64,000 nucleotides of DNA from Gimibacter soli (lineage in GTDB: Bacteria; Pseudomonadota; Alphaproteobacteria; Sphingomonadales; Kordiimonadaceae), in the NCBI RefSeq assembly GCF_028463845.1, contig NZ_CP116805.1:3220001-3284000 (forward strand), given 5' to 3'. Under the pieces are notes generated by a model that saw only the letters and a program-made list of their open reading frames with translations, had not been told where the DNA came from and did not search any database. Every line of letters begins with the position of its first letter. Position 1 is the first letter of the stretch. The position numbers and the translations under genes are program-made. Below are positions 61,956 to 64,000 of the stretch, piece after piece.

Positions 61956-63185
61956 TCAAGGCGCCATGGCCCGGCCACGGCCATAATCGCGAATGGTGAG
62001 CGTTGGCTTGAGCTGGCCAAGGGTTGCGCTGGCCAGCACCAGTTCCTTTATTCGGGTGGCTGTTGCCAGTCGGCCGGCACCCGCTTCCCTTTGCCACCAC
62101 AGGGCGGCAAGGCCTGCAACATGGGGGCACGCCATGCTTGTCCCGCTCATCGTGGCAAGACCGCCACCGAGTGCCGCCGAGGAGATAGCAACCCCCGGCG
62201 CGGCAATGGCCGGGTCGCTGTTCGAAAAGGTTGCGATATCGTAGTTCGGTGTACCGTCTGCATAGGCGGCGACAGAGACCACGCCTTCCGCCGCCGCGGG
62301 AAGCGACGCAGAGATCACATAGTTGGCATTCTGGTTGCGCCGGCTTTCATTACCCGCTGCCGCCACCACCACAGCATTCTTGTTGAAGGGCTCCATCGCC
62401 TTGAAATAATTGACGAGGGCATCGAACGCCCGAAGGTTCTGCCGGTACCCGACAAGGCCCTGCGAGGTGGCAAGATCGATGGGCAAGCCCTGATTTTGCA
62501 CCAGCCAGGCCACCAGGCCCGGAAAGTCGAACCCGAGCGACATGGAAAGGACCTGCGCACCTTCGTTGACGACGGCCCATTGCATGGCCTGGAACAGGGC
62601 ATCCGACGAGCCGCCGCCGTTATCCGCCAGCACCTTGCCGATTACAGCCCTCGTGACGCCCGGCGCCACCCCGATACGGGTATTTTGCACGTCGCGCCCG
62701 AAAACCGTACCGGCGCAATGGGTGCCATGACCGTGGCCATCTGCTGCATTCGGGGCAGTCCCGGTGAAATCGCGCGTGATCAGATTGACCCCGGCAAACG
62801 CCGGGTGGGATGCCTCGATCCCTGTATCCAGCACTGCAACTGTCACGCCTGCCCCGGTTGCTGTCGAGACATCGGCCCCGACCGCACCGACGCCCCACGC
62901 AGTATTCACTGCTGCAACGCCGGGACCACCGACCTGCGCCTCGATCAGCTTGATCGGCATCGACATAACGGCGCTGTCGTTGCTGTTGCTGGCATTGATT
63001 TCAGCGGCTTCCTTGTCGGAAAGCTCCGCAGGTTCCACCGACAGTTCAGGCTTTTCATCCATCCCTTCCGTCATCATGACGGGCCCGAACGCGGTGGCAT
63101 CGAAAGCTGCAGGCCCCAGTCGCGGGGCGGGCGGCAGGTTCCTTGGCAACCTCAGACGGAAAACGGTATATTTGGCAAGAGACAT
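61956..63185 (-). CDS. Subtilisin-like serine protease (S8), probably cytoplasmic
   Basis: This 409-residue protein has AAGGAGAAAG before its ATG. The catalytic triad is D120 (VAVLDTGIEASHP), H153 (HGHGTHCAGT) and S350 (MSGTSMACPHVAGLA), with oxyanion N279 in AAAGNES. The first 85 residues are acidic and unlike a secretion signal, so the enzyme may stay in the cytoplasm; the leader could be an inhibitory propeptide. It precedes a ComEC-like hydrolase and follows two helical unknowns on the same strand. Confidence 0.88.
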   Translation of the reverse strand: MSLAKYTVFRLRLPRNLPPAPRLGPAAFDATAFGPVMMTEGMDEKPELSVEPAELSDKEAAEINASNSNDSAVMSMPIKLIEAQVGGPGVAAVNTAWGVGAVGADVSTATGAGVTVAVLDTGIEASHPAFAGVNLITRDFTGTAPNAADGHGHGTHCAGTVFGRDVQNTRIGVAPGVTRAVIGKVLADNGGGSSDALFQAMQWAVVNEGAQVLSMSLGFDFPGLVAWLVQNQGLPIDLATSQGLVGYRQNLRAFDALVNYFKAMEPFNKNAVVVAAAGNESRRNQNANYVISASLPAAAEGVVSVAAYADGTPNYDIATFSNSDPAIAAPGVAISSAALGGGLATMSGTSMACPHVAGLAALWWQREAGAGRLATATRIKELVLASATLGQLKPTLTIRDYGRGRAMAP

Positions 63186-63301
63186 GGACTTTCTCCTTTC
63201 CTTGCGGGAATGAAATACTCCTTCCTGAACTTACGCACGATGCACGCAGTACATCAGCGACCCGTGCCACCCCATCGTACCGACCCGAACGGTCAAACGT
63301 T

Positions 63302-63685
63302 CTATGGCAGATGCTGTGTTTTCTGCTGGAACTCGAGCGCCGCCTTCGCGAACTCAACGGCCTTTGTCACACAGTCGCGGTCAACAATGAGCTGGGCTGT
63401 GGCATCGGCACGTCTTTTTGCCTCGGCAATTTCTTCAGGCGTCGGTGGCACTATCAAGATGCCGGTCGATTTCCGCGCATCGTATTTCGCCTGAATGAGC
63501 GCCTTGTCATGCGTCAAGCGGATGATCACCAGATCGATCTGGGCCTCTTCTCCTGGGGTCGTATCGGCCTGATACCGACGGATTTTGGCTTTTGCGATCG
63601 CCTCGATATGGGTCTTCATATCCTCGACATTGGCGAGCACATAGGCAGCCTTTTCTGCCTTGCTCATGTCTTTCCAAGGTATCAT
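63302..63685 (-). CDS. Hypothetical helical protein
   Basis: I do not recognise this 127-residue protein. It is strongly helical and charged (MSKAEKAAYVLANVEDMKTH, EEIAEAKRRADATAQLIVD), with a proline-rich break at residues ~80 (LIVPPTPEE). It has no signal peptide or membrane span. It lies 116 bases before the subtilisin-like gene, on the same strand, and 64 bases after the gene at the window edge, so it could be a partner, inhibitor or target of the protease. Confidence 0.6.
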   Translation of the reverse strand: MIPWKDMSKAEKAAYVLANVEDMKTHIEAIAKAKIRRYQADTTPGEEAQIDLVIIRLTHDKALIQAKYDARKSTGILIVPPTPEEIAEAKRRADATAQLIVDRDCVTKAVEFAKAALEFQQKTQHLP

Positions 63686-63749
63686 CGGTTGCTCCTATGG
63701 CCGCGCGGGATGGCCCCTCCATACAGTCGCGGCAACTGCCGGTAATCCC

Positions 63750-64000
63750 TCACTGCGACGCGTCGGCCGTCAGCTTCCGGGCTTCGTCGTCGGCCTTGTC
63801 ATCCGCTTCAGCCCCGGCCTTTTCCGCTGCTTCGCGAAGCGCCTTATAGTCTTTCCCGGTTTGCTTGACGAAGACGAGGAACTGTTTGGCCCGGGTCTTG
63901 AAGCTGCTTTTCACGCCAAGTTCGGCCAGCGCCTTCTGGGTCGCCGCCAGTTCATGCGTCGGCACCACCAGCTTCCTCAGGTTGGCGCGCTGCTCACTTT
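63750..64000 (-). CDS. Helical protein, 5' part beyond window edge
   Basis: The frame is open to the right edge (its last visible codons read SEQRANLRKLVV), so the start lies outside. The visible ~83 residues are helical and end in an Ala-Asp-Lys-rich tail (KAGAEADDKADDEARKLTAD). No domain is recognisable. It is the first visible gene of the leftward run leading to the protease and MBL hydrolase. Confidence 0.55.
   Translation of the reverse strand, partial: SEQRANLRKLVVPTHELAATQKALAELGVKSSFKTRAKQFLVFVKQTGKDYKALREAAEKAGAEADDKADDEARKLTADASQ

Noticed and set aside
1-64000. CRISPR array, tRNA or rRNA genes, insertion sequences, prophage
   Set aside because: I looked for regular direct repeats, cloverleaf-type ends, transposase or integrase motifs and phage structural genes, and saw none.

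Overview
The window is a 64 kb stretch of GC-rich chromosome, most likely from a free-living, probably marine or plant-polymer-degrading alphaproteobacterium. This rests on long TonB-dependent receptors of the Caulobacter/Sphingomonas type, Tat-exported glycosidases, LacI-type control of polysaccharide genes, a PEP-CTERM protein, and mosaic intergenic repeats whose arms resemble GGACCTGATCCGG. A Kordiimonadales, Caulobacterales or Sphingomonadales origin would fit, but I cannot fix the order from sequence alone. I saw no rRNA, tRNA, CRISPR array, insertion sequence or prophage.

Layout. 1-18.6 kb is mixed and mostly housekeeping: a ubiD-like decarboxylase cut by the left edge, an orphan periplasmic binding protein beside a TonB receptor, pmbA/tldE, an inositol-monophosphatase-family phosphatase, an operon of BASS transporter, D-aminoacylase-like amidohydrolase and TauE-like permease, a low-GC PEP-CTERM protein, a glutamine-synthetase-family enzyme, a SpoU-type RNA methyltransferase, a PAS protein, HMG-CoA lyase and moeA.

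18.7-36.2 kb is a pectin/uronate utilisation locus. It holds a LacI regulator; a leftward set of FAH-type hydratase, DUF6807 protein, pectate lyase and a three-gene TRAP transporter; a rightward operon kduI-kduD-kdgK-carboxylesterase; then a TonB receptor, a Tat-exported GH43 enzyme and an alpha/beta-hydrolase esterase. Four of its promoters carry the same ACCGGT-centred operator at the same place between -35 and -10, so the locus reads as one regulon. In outline: secreted lyase and esterases trim pectin, the TonB receptor takes oligomers across the outer membrane, the TRAP system imports uronates, and KduI, KduD and KdgK turn the unsaturated monomer into KDG-6-phosphate. The final aldolase is not in the window.

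36.3-40.3 kb pairs a TonB receptor with a lipoprotein beta-propeller phytase. 40.4-50.3 kb is a sulfatase and glutathione-enzyme cluster: nu-type GST, sulfatase, double DsbA/HCCA-isomerase-like protein and metallo-beta-lactamase enzyme; then TetR and a second GST, a second sulfatase, and an MFS transporter. A near-identical motif sits upstream of both sulfatase units. 50.3-53.7 kb holds a TetR gene divergent from another TonB receptor.

53.7-60.8 kb is the most unusual part. Leftward lie a small Fn3-like membrane protein, an SSS symporter, a 39-residue membrane peptide overlapping both neighbours, an ATCase-like carbamoyltransferase whose aspartate-binding loop is changed, and an AsnB-type amidotransferase. 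Divergent from them are an N-carbamoyl-amino-acid-hydrolase-like enzyme and a MarR regulator. Together they suggest an uncharacterised pathway for a ureido or amide compound. The right edge (60.9-64 kb) is a leftward run of two helical unknowns, a subtilisin-like protease without a signal peptide, and a ComEC-like metallo-beta-lactamase hydrolase.
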